DNA of 5,942 nucleotides from Frankiaceae bacterium. GTDB taxonomy: Bacteria; Actinomycetota; Actinomycetes; JAVEEB01. A program made the position numbers and the translations under genes. Under the pieces are notes generated by a model. That model was not told where the DNA came from. It did no database searches and was given only the letters and a program-made list of their open reading frames with translations. This document shows positions 1-5,140 of the stretch, in pieces; positions within the stretch are counted from its first letter, which is position 1, and each line of letters opens with the position of its first letter. The stretch spans positions 1 to 5,942 of the forward strand of contig JAVEEB010000358.1 in the NCBI GenBank assembly GCA_030840665.1, in the 5' to 3' direction.

Positions 1-119
1 CGGAGGACGAGCTCGTCGCAGCAATGCTTGCGGAGTACGACGTCGACGCCCTTGTCGCCCGAGCCGATGTCATTGCGTTCGTGAAGAAGCTGACGGACGC
101 GGGACTTGTCGAGTCCTGA
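1..119 (+). CDS. Lasso peptide B1 / PqqD-like leader-binding protein (RRE), 3' end only
   Basis: Only the last 38 codons are in the window, read from base 3 to TGA at 117-119; the start lies to the left. The fragment runs from EDELVAAMLAEYD to VKKLTDAGLVES. That is the pattern of the last two helices of PqqD-like RiPP recognition elements: an acidic 'tE-iva-La-eYdVd' stretch, then a helix ending in a 'L...GLve' C-terminus. In lasso pathways the stand-alone RRE (B1) binds the precursor leader through its Tyr and Pro residues and delivers it to the B2 protease. Context is strong support: the cyclase gene follows at once and B2 comes next. The conserved beta-strands that grip the leader are outside the window, so the call rests on the C-terminal pattern plus the neighbourhood. 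A C-terminal PqqD domain fused to a larger protein cannot be excluded. Confidence 0.75.
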   Translation, partial: EDELVAAMLAEYDVDALVARADVIAFVKKLTDAGLVES

Positions 120-123
120 GAAT

Positions 124-1302
124 GTGAACGACTTGCCGGCCCTCACCGATGTCGAGATCGCATGGGGGTGGCCGTACGGCATCGACCCCTCCGTCCCGGC
201 CAGGCCGCCAAGCGCGCAGCCGACCGCCAGATCGGTCTTCGACGGGATCATCCGGGACGCTTTGGTTTCGGGCAGCTGCGCCGTCTCTTTCTCCGGCGGC
301 CGGGACAGTTCGGCGGTGCTGGCCGTCGCCGTAGATGTAGCGCGTCGGGAAGGTCTGCCCTTGCCCGCGGCAGTGACCTTCCACTACCCCGGTGACGCCG
401 ACGCGGATGAACGCGAGTGGCAGGAGCTTGTCGTCCGGCACCTGAAGGTCGACGACTGGCAGCGCGTCGACGCGAGCGAGGGCACCGACCTGCTGGGCGC
501 CGCCGCCACGGAAGCGCTGCGGGCCGCGGGACGGCCGATTTTTCCTGCTGCGGCTGGACTTTGGCCGTGGCGCGTGCAGCAGCACAGCGCGGATGTGTGG
601 CTCACGGGGGAGTACGGCGACAACGTGATGGGCGTTCAACGCGCCACGCCGATCAGCCATCTCGTACGCCGTCGTGGCCGAGTCCGCGCCCCGTATTGGT
701 GGGCAGCGGCGATGGCCCTGGCGCCCTCCCCGGTGTGGGCTCGCTACTCGCTGGGCGACGATTCGTCTCTACCGTGGCTGCGCCCTGAGGTGGTGCCCCT
801 TCGCCGAGCCGCGGCGCGTGCGGACGCGTTGACCGAGCCGCGCTGGTGGGACGACAACGTCTGGCACGTGGGCCGGGTCCGCAGCGTCACGATGGGCAAT
901 CGGGTGGTCCACGCCCTCGCGGCGGGAGCGGGCGCCACCCTCGTCGAGCCGTTCGGGACCGACGCGTTTCGAGCTGCGTGGGCGCGGGAGGGCGGTCGCC
1001 TCGGGTTTCCCGGCCGCACCGCGGCCATGCGGTCCCTGTTCGCGGACGTGCTGCCCGAGGCGATATTGGCCCGCCAGACGAAGGCGACCTTCAACGCGGG
1101 GCTCGTGGGGCCGGCGACGAGGGAGTTCATCGATGGCTGGACCGGCTCCGGGGTCGACTCGGATTTGGTCGATCCCGAGCAGCTGGCGGCAAATTGGCAG
1201 ACCGGCAGCCCGCACGCCCTATCGTTGCTCCTGATGCAACAAGCTTGGCTGGCACAGACGGGCGCGCAAGGCGCACCGGCGCCGACCGGAGGGAGTTCGT
1301 GA
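124..1302 (+). CDS. Lasso peptide macrolactam cyclase (asparagine synthetase-like, C protein), short form
   Basis: ATP-dependent cyclase expected to adenylate the side-chain carboxylate of core Asp9 and let the freed Gly1 amine attack it, closing the lasso ring. With a GTG start at 124 the protein is 392 aa. An ATP-pyrophosphatase loop SGGRDSS sits at about residues 57-63, and GEYGDNVMG at about 162-170 corresponds to the GxGGDExxxG segment of asparagine synthetases. The C-terminus (LLLMQQAWLAQTG) is a Trp/Leu helix. Only about 55 residues precede the PP-loop, so the N-terminal glutaminase-like domain of typical lasso cyclases (proteins of roughly 500-600 aa) is absent. The start is uncertain: TTG at 106 would overlap the upstream stop by 14 nt, while GTG at 124 follows it after 4 nt. 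GTG was chosen as the commoner start codon; neither has a clear Shine-Dalgarno. The stop overlaps the B2 ATG, so the two are translationally coupled. Confidence 0.87.
   Translation: MNDLPALTDVEIAWGWPYGIDPSVPARPPSAQPTARSVFDGIIRDALVSGSCAVSFSGGRDSSAVLAVAVDVARREGLPLPAAVTFHYPGDADADEREWQELVVRHLKVDDWQRVDASEGTDLLGAAATEALRAAGRPIFPAAAGLWPWRVQQHSADVWLTGEYGDNVMGVQRATPISHLVRRRGRVRAPYWWAAAMALAPSPVWARYSLGDDSSLPWLRPEVVPLRRAAARADALTEPRWWDDNVWHVGRVRSVTMGNRVVHALAAGAGATLVEPFGTDAFRAAWAREGGRLGFPGRTAAMRSLFADVLPEAILARQTKATFNAGLVGPATREFIDGWTGSGVDSDLVDPEQLAANWQTGSPHALSLLLMQQAWLAQTGAQGAPAPTGGSS
1288..1295 (+). promoter_or_regulatory. Ribosome binding site of the B2 protease gene
   Basis: GGAGGGAG lies inside the last codons of the cyclase gene, 6 nt before the ATG at 1302. 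It is the strongest Shine-Dalgarno of the upstream gene run and fixes ATG 1302 over the in-frame GTG at 1299. Confidence 0.75.
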
Positions 1303-1727
1303 TGCTTCGCCGCCTGCGGCGCCGGCTGCGGCATCCGATCCCCGAGATCGTGGTCGTTGCCTGTCTCGCCGCGTACGTCGAAGTCGGTCTCCGGCGCTGG
1401 ACCTTGCCGGAGTTGAGCCGGCGACTGCACGTGCGGATGGACCTGTCGTCCGACGCCGGGCCCGTGCCGGAGCAGATTGTGTTGCCCAGCGGGGCGAAGG
1501 GCTCGATCCGAGCGGTGGATCGGGTGCTGACCCGCTGGCCGTGGGGAGACACCTGCCTGCGGCGCGCACTACTGCTCGGCCACCGGCTTTCCTGGCTCGA
1601 TCCCACGTTGCGTATCGGCGTGCGGCGGGCCGGCGACGGCCGCATCGGCGCCCATGCCTGGCTCGAGATCGGCGGTCACAGCATCGACCCCGAGGCGGCA
1701 GAGTTCGTCGCGTTCGGCGCTGCCTGA
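1302..1727 (+). CDS. Lasso peptide B2 leader protease (transglutaminase-like fold)
   Basis: A 141-residue protein expected to cut the leader from the precursor, exposing the Gly1 amine for cyclisation; it works with B1 and C. The cysteine-protease triad of the family is readable: Cys85 in WGDTCLRRALLLGHRL, His118 in GAHAWLEIGG, and a likely acidic partner Asp129 in SIDPE. About 140-150 aa is the usual size of a stand-alone B2 protein paired with a separate B1. Basic residues at the N-terminus (LRRLRRRLRH) are followed by a hydrophobic stretch near residues 16-30 (IVVVACLAAYVEVGL), which suggests membrane or complex contact as in other family members. The ATG at 1302 overlaps the cyclase TGA (TGATG) and has a strong Shine-Dalgarno 6 nt upstream. 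Its own TGA overlaps the next ATG in the same way. Family and role are secure; the identity of the Asp is inferred from spacing. Confidence 0.9.
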   Translation: MLRRLRRRLRHPIPEIVVVACLAAYVEVGLRRWTLPELSRRLHVRMDLSSDAGPVPEQIVLPSGAKGSIRAVDRVLTRWPWGDTCLRRALLLGHRLSWLDPTLRIGVRRAGDGRIGAHAWLEIGGHSIDPEAAEFVAFGAA

Positions 1728-2686
1728 TGCTGGTGCTGATGCACGGATACACGATCGATTCGGAACTGCCCCTGTATTTGCCGCCCGCCCCCGCCGGCTC
1801 CCGCGCCGATATGACAATTCGGTACGGGGGCGAACGCGCAGTGTCATGGGAAGTGCCTTCCGGAGAATTAATCGCCGACGTCCGCGATCCGGCGACGGGC
1901 ACCTTCTACTCATTTGCGCGGGCGGACGGCCGGCTTCTGCTGCGATTCCAGGGTGCGGCCGAGATCGAGGCCGACGACCGGTTGACCGAGCTGACGGCCT
2001 TCATCAGCCCCGACTTCGATGCGGCGCTGCTGTCGGTCCTCGTCACGGGGGCGATCGTCGCAGCGCGGCTCGTCCTGGATGAGCGCCTCGTCCTGCACGC
2101 CAGCGCGCTGGAGGTCGACGGCGGCGCGGTCGCGTTCGTCGGCAAGTCGGGGATGGGCAAGTCGACGATGTGCGCGCTGGGGACGGCTGCCGGATTCGCC
2201 CTCGTGGGCGACGACGTCCTTCGGGTCGACGTCGGCGCGGGGTCGGCGCTCGTCTGGCCGGCCGCGACGGAGACGCGGCTACGGGCGTCGGCGGCCGATG
2301 TGATCGAGCTGTTCGGGAAGGACGCTGCGCGTACGACGGCGGACGGGCGTACCGCGGTGCAAGCGGCGACCGGTGTCGACGGACCGCTTCCGTTGGCCAT
2401 GTGTGTCGTGCCCTTTCCGTCACGGGACATCACACGAGTGTCGGTCGCGCGACTGCCACCCGCGCAGGCCCTGGCGCGGCTGCTGTCCTTTCCTCGTCTG
2501 GTGGGTTGGCTCGATCCGCGGACGAGCGCCGTGCAGTTTCAGCGGCTCGCCGACCTCTGCGAGCGGGTGCCGGTTGTGGAAGCGCGACTGCCGTGGGGCC
2601 CGCCGTTCCACCCCCGGATGTTCGTGGAACTGGTGGAGGAACTGGCCACCGTAAGAGGGGCGCCCGCGGCCTCGCCAGGCGCCTGA
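1727..2686 (+). CDS. HPr kinase-like lasso peptide kinase (probable C-terminal Ser kinase)
   Basis: A 319-residue P-loop kinase of the HprK/P-like type. It has a variable N-terminal half, then LVLHASAL at about residues 121-128 (the 'LHaS' segment before the core), Walker A GKSGMGKST at 139-147, and a Walker-B-like VGDD at 160-163. These match the compact kinase core of HPr kinases, but the gene sits in a lasso operon with no sign of a phosphotransferase system. Related kinases in paeninodin-type clusters (ThcoK and relatives) phosphorylate the side-chain hydroxyl of the C-terminal Ser of the precursor, and the precursor encoded 274 bp downstream ends in Ser. The substrate is therefore inferred from family plus context. 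ATG 1727 overlaps the B2 stop (TGATG), so it is coupled to B2; a second in-frame ATG at 1739 is possible. Neither start has a clear Shine-Dalgarno. Some homologues in RiPP clusters have no proven activity, so the family call is firmer than the reaction. Confidence 0.8.
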   Translation: MLVLMHGYTIDSELPLYLPPAPAGSRADMTIRYGGERAVSWEVPSGELIADVRDPATGTFYSFARADGRLLLRFQGAAEIEADDRLTELTAFISPDFDAALLSVLVTGAIVAARLVLDERLVLHASALEVDGGAVAFVGKSGMGKSTMCALGTAAGFALVGDDVLRVDVGAGSALVWPAATETRLRASAADVIELFGKDAARTTADGRTAVQAATGVDGPLPLAMCVVPFPSRDITRVSVARLPPAQALARLLSFPRLVGWLDPRTSAVQFQRLADLCERVPVVEARLPWGPPFHPRMFVELVEELATVRGAPAASPGA

Positions 2687-2689
2687 GTG

Positions 2690-2743
2690 AGCCGTTCGGC
2701 TGGGCCGAAATAGTCATTCGGAGTGACGGACTAAGCCATTCGG
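2690..2743 (+). repeat. Three 10-bp direct repeats at exact 22-bp spacing (putative activator/operator array)
   Basis: AGCCGTTCGG (2690-2699), AGTCATTCGG (2712-2721) and AGCCATTCGG (2734-2743) start exactly 22 bp apart, consensus AGYCRTTCGG. The outer pair and the right-hand pair differ at one base each. Twenty-two bp is two helical turns, so all copies face the same side of the DNA. The array begins just after the kinase stop, in the gap before the precursor gene. Evenly phased direct repeats are the usual site form for SARP-type activators and for response regulators such as PhoP; which protein binds here is unknown. Two short dyads lie within the array: TTCGGC/GCCGAA (2695-2709) and CATTC/GAATG (2737-2750). 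Confidence 0.6.
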
Positions 2744-2855
2744 GTGAATGAAATACAAGGAAAACATAACGCTTTGATCGCATTTGCGAGTGCCTGAAAC
2801 AATGGCCCTCATAAACACAGAGTGATGTCAGGAACACGCTCCGTAAAGGGAATTT

Positions 2856-2882
2856 GTGAAAATGTCAATCACGGAATTTCAC
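2856..2882. promoter_or_regulatory. Dyad GTGAAA-N15-TTTCAC upstream of the candidate precursor promoter
   Basis: GTGAAA (2856-2861) and TTTCAC (2877-2882) are perfect inverted half-sites whose centres are 21 bp apart, about two helical turns. They end 3 bp before the candidate -35 box at 2886. A GGAATTT direct repeat (2849-2855 and 2873-2879) overlaps the dyad. The position suits a dimeric regulator. Half-sites this short can arise by chance in the AT-richer gap. Confidence 0.3.
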
Positions 2883-2885
2883 TAG

Positions 2886-2914
2886 TTGCTTTTACGGCGG
2901 GGCTCGTCTAATCT
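2886..2914 (+). promoter_or_regulatory. Candidate promoter of the precursor gene
   Basis: TTGCTT at 2886-2891 is a plausible -35 element. The -10 could be TCTAAT (2907-2912, five of six matches to TATAAT, 15-bp spacer) or TAATCT (2909-2914, weaker, 17-bp spacer). Transcription would start near 2918-2922, giving a 5' leader of about 40 nt that carries the strong Shine-Dalgarno. A separate promoter is expected for a RiPP precursor made in excess of its enzymes. No other box pair in 2687-2959 looked better. Confidence 0.4.
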
Positions 2915-2941
2915 TCCGACATCGAACAACCACTAGCTCAT

Positions 2942-2951
2942 GGAGAGGGGG
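2942..2951 (+). promoter_or_regulatory. Strong ribosome binding site of the precursor gene
   Basis: GGAGAGGGGG ends 8 nt before ATG 2960. This is a purine-rich, near-ideal Shine-Dalgarno, clearly stronger than those of the cyclase, kinase or first glycosyltransferase, and fits high expression of the precursor. It also supports the short gene being real. Confidence 0.75.
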
Positions 2952-2959
2952 CAACCCAT

Positions 2960-3094
2960 ATGAAGACCTACGAGGCTCCTAGCTTCACGGCGGCTGGCTC
3001 GGTGCGTGACCTCACGCTCGGACACCACACGGGCAACTTCACGGACGCGACGTTTCCGACGCACACGCCGTTCAGCCAGCTCACGTTCAGCTAG
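2960..3094 (+). CDS. Lasso peptide precursor (A), 44 aa, predicted 9-residue Gly-Asp ring and C-terminal Ser
   Basis: A 44-codon gene, ATG 2960 to TAG 3092-3094. Residues 1-20 are the leader: Y4-E-A-P7-S-F9 matches the YxxPxL box bound by the B1 element (Phe replaces Leu), Gly13 follows, and Thr19 is the conserved Thr at position -2. Cleavage after Leu20 leaves a 24-residue core. Its ring is GHHTGNFTD, with Gly1 amine to Asp9 side chain, a standard 9-membered lasso macrolactam; Asp9 is the only acidic residue in the core. The 15-residue tail is ATFPTHTPFSQLTFS. With no Cys it would be class II. The core has six Thr, three His and four Phe, and its final Ser is the expected target of the upstream kinase. 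Hand-calculated neutral monoisotopic mass of the cyclised core is about 2629.20; one phosphate adds 79.97. The core matches no lasso peptide I recognise. Confidence 0.92.
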   Translation: MKTYEAPSFTAAGSVRDLTLGHHTGNFTDATFPTHTPFSQLTFS

Positions 3095-3110
3095 ATATCA
3101 CCAGAGCACG

Positions 3111-3139
3111 ATGGCGGCACCCACGGGTGCCGCCATTTT
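3111..3139 (+). terminator. Rho-independent terminator-like hairpin after the precursor
   Basis: A perfect 11-bp stem, ATGGCGGCACC (3111-3121) and GGTGCCGCCAT (3126-3136), with a 4-nt CACG loop, runs into TTTT (3136-3139, sharing its first T with the stem end). It starts 16 nt after the precursor stop. The T-run is short, so it may be a partial terminator or a 3' stabiliser of the precursor mRNA; either would raise precursor transcript relative to the glycosyltransferases downstream. Confidence 0.8.
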
Positions 3140-3365
3140 GCTGTGCGCGCACACCGTCGGCGGGTCGCGTGCCCCAGACGGAGGACCGCTAGTCTCGCTG
3201 AAGTCAGCCAGTCGGGGACGCCGCATGGTTGGCGATAGCCGCGGGAATCGGACATCGATGGAGGATGGTGCGCACCTCACACCGGATCGCGGCCCGCCTC
3301 ACCCGCCGTGGTTCTTCTGATGTCGGCACCCGTCGCTTCGCCGACGTGCACCTGAGACGCTCGTC
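3140..3365. other. Gap between precursor terminator and first glycosyltransferase
   Basis: About 225 bp of GC-rich DNA with no convincing gene. One small reading frame (ATG 3225 to TGA 3318-3320, 31 codons, rich in Pro and Gly, ending PPWFF) has a GGGGA 7 nt upstream, but it lacks a lasso leader and any recognisable family. A hairpin with a 6-bp GTCGGC/GCCGAC stem and 12-nt loop (3322-3345), extendable by one wobble pair and one A-T pair, lies about 20 nt before the glycosyltransferase ATG. It could affect translation, or stand there by chance. I found no good promoter box pair, so the glycosyltransferases may depend on read-through or on an atypical promoter. Confidence 0.4.
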
Positions 3366-4187
3366 ATGATCAGCGTCATAGTCCCCGCGCACAACGAGGC
3401 GGCCACCATCCGCGAGGCCGTCGAGCGCCTGACAGGGCCTGCCCACTCGGGCACGCTTGATGTCGTGGTGGTGTGCAACGGCTGTACGGACGGCACGGCG
3501 GCGGCGGCGCAGTCCGCCGGGGGCGGTCGGGTCGTCGATATCGAGACGCCGTCCAAGGCCGTCGCCATGCAGGTCGGCGACGACCTTTCCACCGACTTTC
3601 CGCGCTTCTATCTCGACGCCGACATTGCGGTGTCCGTCGAGCAGTTGGAGCGCCTCGCCGCCGCCCTCGACGGCGGCCTGCTGGCCGTCGCCCCGTCCGT
3701 CACTTACGACGTGAGCCGCAGTTCGCCGGCCGTCCGCGCGTACTTCCGCGCGCTCAGCCGCCTGCCCGCCCAGGTATCGGGGATCAGCGGCACCGGCTGC
3801 ATGGGGCTTTCCCGGGAAGGCCGAGAGCGTTTCGGGTCCTGGCCCGTTCTTGTCGCCGACGACTATTACCTCGACGGCCTCTTTGCCCCGCACGAGAAGG
3901 CAAGGCTCACGGACGTCACCGTCGTCGTCCGCGCCCCTCGCGGGGTGAAGGACCTCGTCACGCGAAAGCTCCGCACGTTGAGCGGCAACCGTCAGGTCGA
4001 TCGGGACCATCCGCGCCGGCACGCCGTCGAACGCGGGCGCGGTCTTCAAGGGATCGTGCGCGCCGAGCCTCGCCGTCTTCTGGACGTTCTCGTCTTCGTC
4101 GCCGTCTCGTCGTGGTGCCGGTTCCGCTTGCTTCGCGGCGGACCGTCCACGCAGGTATGGGCGCGCGACCGCAGCCGGGAGGCATGA
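3366..4187 (+). CDS. Family 2 (GT-A) glycosyltransferase, first of a pair
   Basis: A 273-residue cytoplasmic GT-A glycosyltransferase. The N-terminus MISVIVPAHNEAATI is the classic first strand of family 2 and fixes the start at ATG 3366, although only a weak Shine-Dalgarno is visible. VVVVCNGCTDGT (about 33-44) is the nucleotide-binding segment. YLDADIAVS (82-90) carries the DxD motif (Asp84, Asp86) that holds the metal and sugar nucleotide. SGTGCMGLSREG (141-152) and VADDYYLDG (163-171) match the acceptor-side loop and the acidic catalytic-base region. The last 40 residues contain a hydrophobic stretch (LLDVLVFVAVSSW) and many Arg, so membrane association is possible. Its stop overlaps the next gene's ATG (ATGA), so the two glycosyltransferases are probably made together. 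Sugar and acceptor cannot be read from sequence. From context the acceptor may be the lasso peptide or its phospho-Ser, though a cell-surface glycan role is an alternative. Confidence 0.87.
   Translation: MISVIVPAHNEAATIREAVERLTGPAHSGTLDVVVVCNGCTDGTAAAAQSAGGGRVVDIETPSKAVAMQVGDDLSTDFPRFYLDADIAVSVEQLERLAAALDGGLLAVAPSVTYDVSRSSPAVRAYFRALSRLPAQVSGISGTGCMGLSREGRERFGSWPVLVADDYYLDGLFAPHEKARLTDVTVVVRAPRGVKDLVTRKLRTLSGNRQVDRDHPRRHAVERGRGLQGIVRAEPRRLLDVLVFVAVSSWCRFRLLRGGPSTQVWARDRSREA
4177..4182 (+). promoter_or_regulatory. Ribosome binding site that bears on the second glycosyltransferase start
   Basis: GGGAGG is only 1 nt from ATG 4184 but 7 nt from the in-frame GTG at 4190. The spacing favours GTG 4190; the ATGA overlap with the upstream stop favours ATG 4184. 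The choice changes the protein by two residues. Confidence 0.5.
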
Positions 4188-5140
4188 CGGTGCCGGGATC
4201 GGTCACTGTGACGGCAATTGTCGTTGCGTACAACAGTTCTGCTCATCTCGCGAGTTGCCTGGCCGCGCTCCTGGCCGCGACCGACGGCCCCCTCGAGATC
4301 CTTGTGGTGGACAACGCTTCCCCGGACGACACCGCCGCTGCCGTCCTCGCGACGGGCGTGGCCGCCAGGGTCATCCGCATGCCCCGCAACGCCGGATTCG
4401 CCGTCGCCTGCAATGCCGGCGCGCGCGAGGCAACCGGCGACTACATCTGCTTCGTCAACCCCGACGCGCGCGTCGCCCCGGGCGCCTTCGACGCGCTGTT
4501 GGACGCCAGCCGCCGGCGACCCGACCACCTCTTGTACAGCGGCCGCGTCGAGACCCCCGATGGGCACCTGGATGCCGGTTGCTGCAGTGCGTTGCCGTCG
4601 CTGTGGGAATACACCTGTTTCGCAACGGGACTGTCGACGGCGTTCCCGCGCAGCAGGCTGTTCGACCCCCGCGCTCTCGGCGACTGGGACCGCACGGACG
4701 AACGCGTCGTGCCGGCCATTTCCGGGGCCTTTCTCCTTGCCCGGCGAGAGTCTTTCGCCGAGATCGGCGGCTTCGACGAGGGCTACTTCATGTACAGCGA
4801 GGATGTCGACCTCTCGCTGCGCGCCACGACTGCCATGCGGCCGCCGCTGTTCGTGCCGTCCGCCGTCGCCATCCACGACGGCGGCGGATCGTCGACGTCC
4901 GGGGCGAAAGCCCGGATGGTTCTGACGGGCAAGGTGACATTCATGCTCAAGCACTGGCCGCCGGCGCGGCGCAGGGTCGGGATCGGCCTCCTGTTGACCG
5001 GCGTGGGCGTCCGCGCGCTGGGTGCACGGATCACCGGCCGTGGCCAGCAGTGGCGCGAGGCGTGGGCCCACCGCAGCGATTGGCGACTCGGCTGGCGTCT
5101 CGACGAACCCGCCACGCGACCGGCCGGCTCAGGCCTCTGA
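4184..5140 (+). CDS. Family 2 (GT-A) glycosyltransferase, rhamnosyltransferase-like, second of a pair
   Basis: A 318-residue glycosyltransferase resembling the WbbL/RfbF rhamnosyltransferase-type branch of family 2. Motifs in order: TAIVVAYNSSAHL (10-22), ILVVDNASPDDT (39-50), RNAGFAVACNAGAREATGD (68-86), FVNPDARV (90-97) with NPDA in the DxD position, then SGAFLLARRESFAEIGGFD (180-198) and the hallmark YFMYSEDVDLSLR (201-213) with the Glu-Asp catalytic pair at 206-207. The C-terminal 100 residues include VGIGLLLTGVGVRALGARI, a short hydrophobic segment that may touch the membrane. Full length for the branch; no broken motif. It overlaps the preceding glycosyltransferase by 4 nt and converges on the ABC transporter gene with a 12-bp tail-to-tail overlap. 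Two consecutive glycosyltransferases suggest a disaccharide or two attachment sites. The sugar is inferred only from branch resemblance and is uncertain. Confidence 0.88.
   Translation: MTVPGSVTVTAIVVAYNSSAHLASCLAALLAATDGPLEILVVDNASPDDTAAAVLATGVAARVIRMPRNAGFAVACNAGAREATGDYICFVNPDARVAPGAFDALLDASRRRPDHLLYSGRVETPDGHLDAGCCSALPSLWEYTCFATGLSTAFPRSRLFDPRALGDWDRTDERVVPAISGAFLLARRESFAEIGGFDEGYFMYSEDVDLSLRATTAMRPPLFVPSAVAIHDGGGSSTSGAKARMVLTGKVTFMLKHWPPARRRVGIGLLLTGVGVRALGARITGRGQQWREAWAHRSDWRLGWRLDEPATRPAGSGL

Noticed and set aside
744..1430. Long minus-strand open frame opposite the cyclase
   Set aside because: Typical antisense frame in high-GC DNA: Ala/Arg/Pro-rich, no motif, while the plus strand carries clear cyclase and B2 motifs.
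2695..2709. TTCGGC-TGG-GCCGAA hairpin as terminator of the upstream operon
   Set aside because: The stem is only 6 bp, the loop is 3 nt and no T-run follows; it overlaps the first 22-bp repeat, so it is better read as part of that array.
2748..2777. Nine-codon leader-peptide-like frame (MKYKENITL) in the gap before the precursor
   Set aside because: No usable ribosome binding site, no run of regulatory codons and no attenuator hairpin after it; short frames are expected in AT-richer DNA.
2778..2789. TCGCA-TT-TGCGA dyad as an operator
   Set aside because: Five-base half-sites with no second copy and no clear promoter next to it; too weak alone.
2430..2837. Minus-strand open frame across the end of the kinase gene and the gap
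   Set aside because: Its coding part is the antisense shadow of a well-supported kinase with intact P-loop; composition is Arg/Pro-rich with no recognisable domain.
2862..2885. Seven-residue frame MSITEFH with AAGGG upstream
   Set aside because: Spacing to the AAGGG is long (11 nt), it overlaps the dyad and lies next to the -35 candidate, and nothing indicates it is translated.
3190..3195. TAGTCT as a -10 box for the glycosyltransferase genes
   Set aside because: No -35-like element lies 16-18 bp upstream, and the distance to the first glycosyltransferase start is about 170 bp.
3225..3320. Small reading frame of 31 codons (ending PPWFF) as a second RiPP precursor
   Set aside because: It has no YxxP leader box, no Thr before a core Gly and no Gly-to-Asp/Glu spacing of 7-9. 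Its composition looks like ordinary GC-rich spacer; only a GGGGA upstream supports it.
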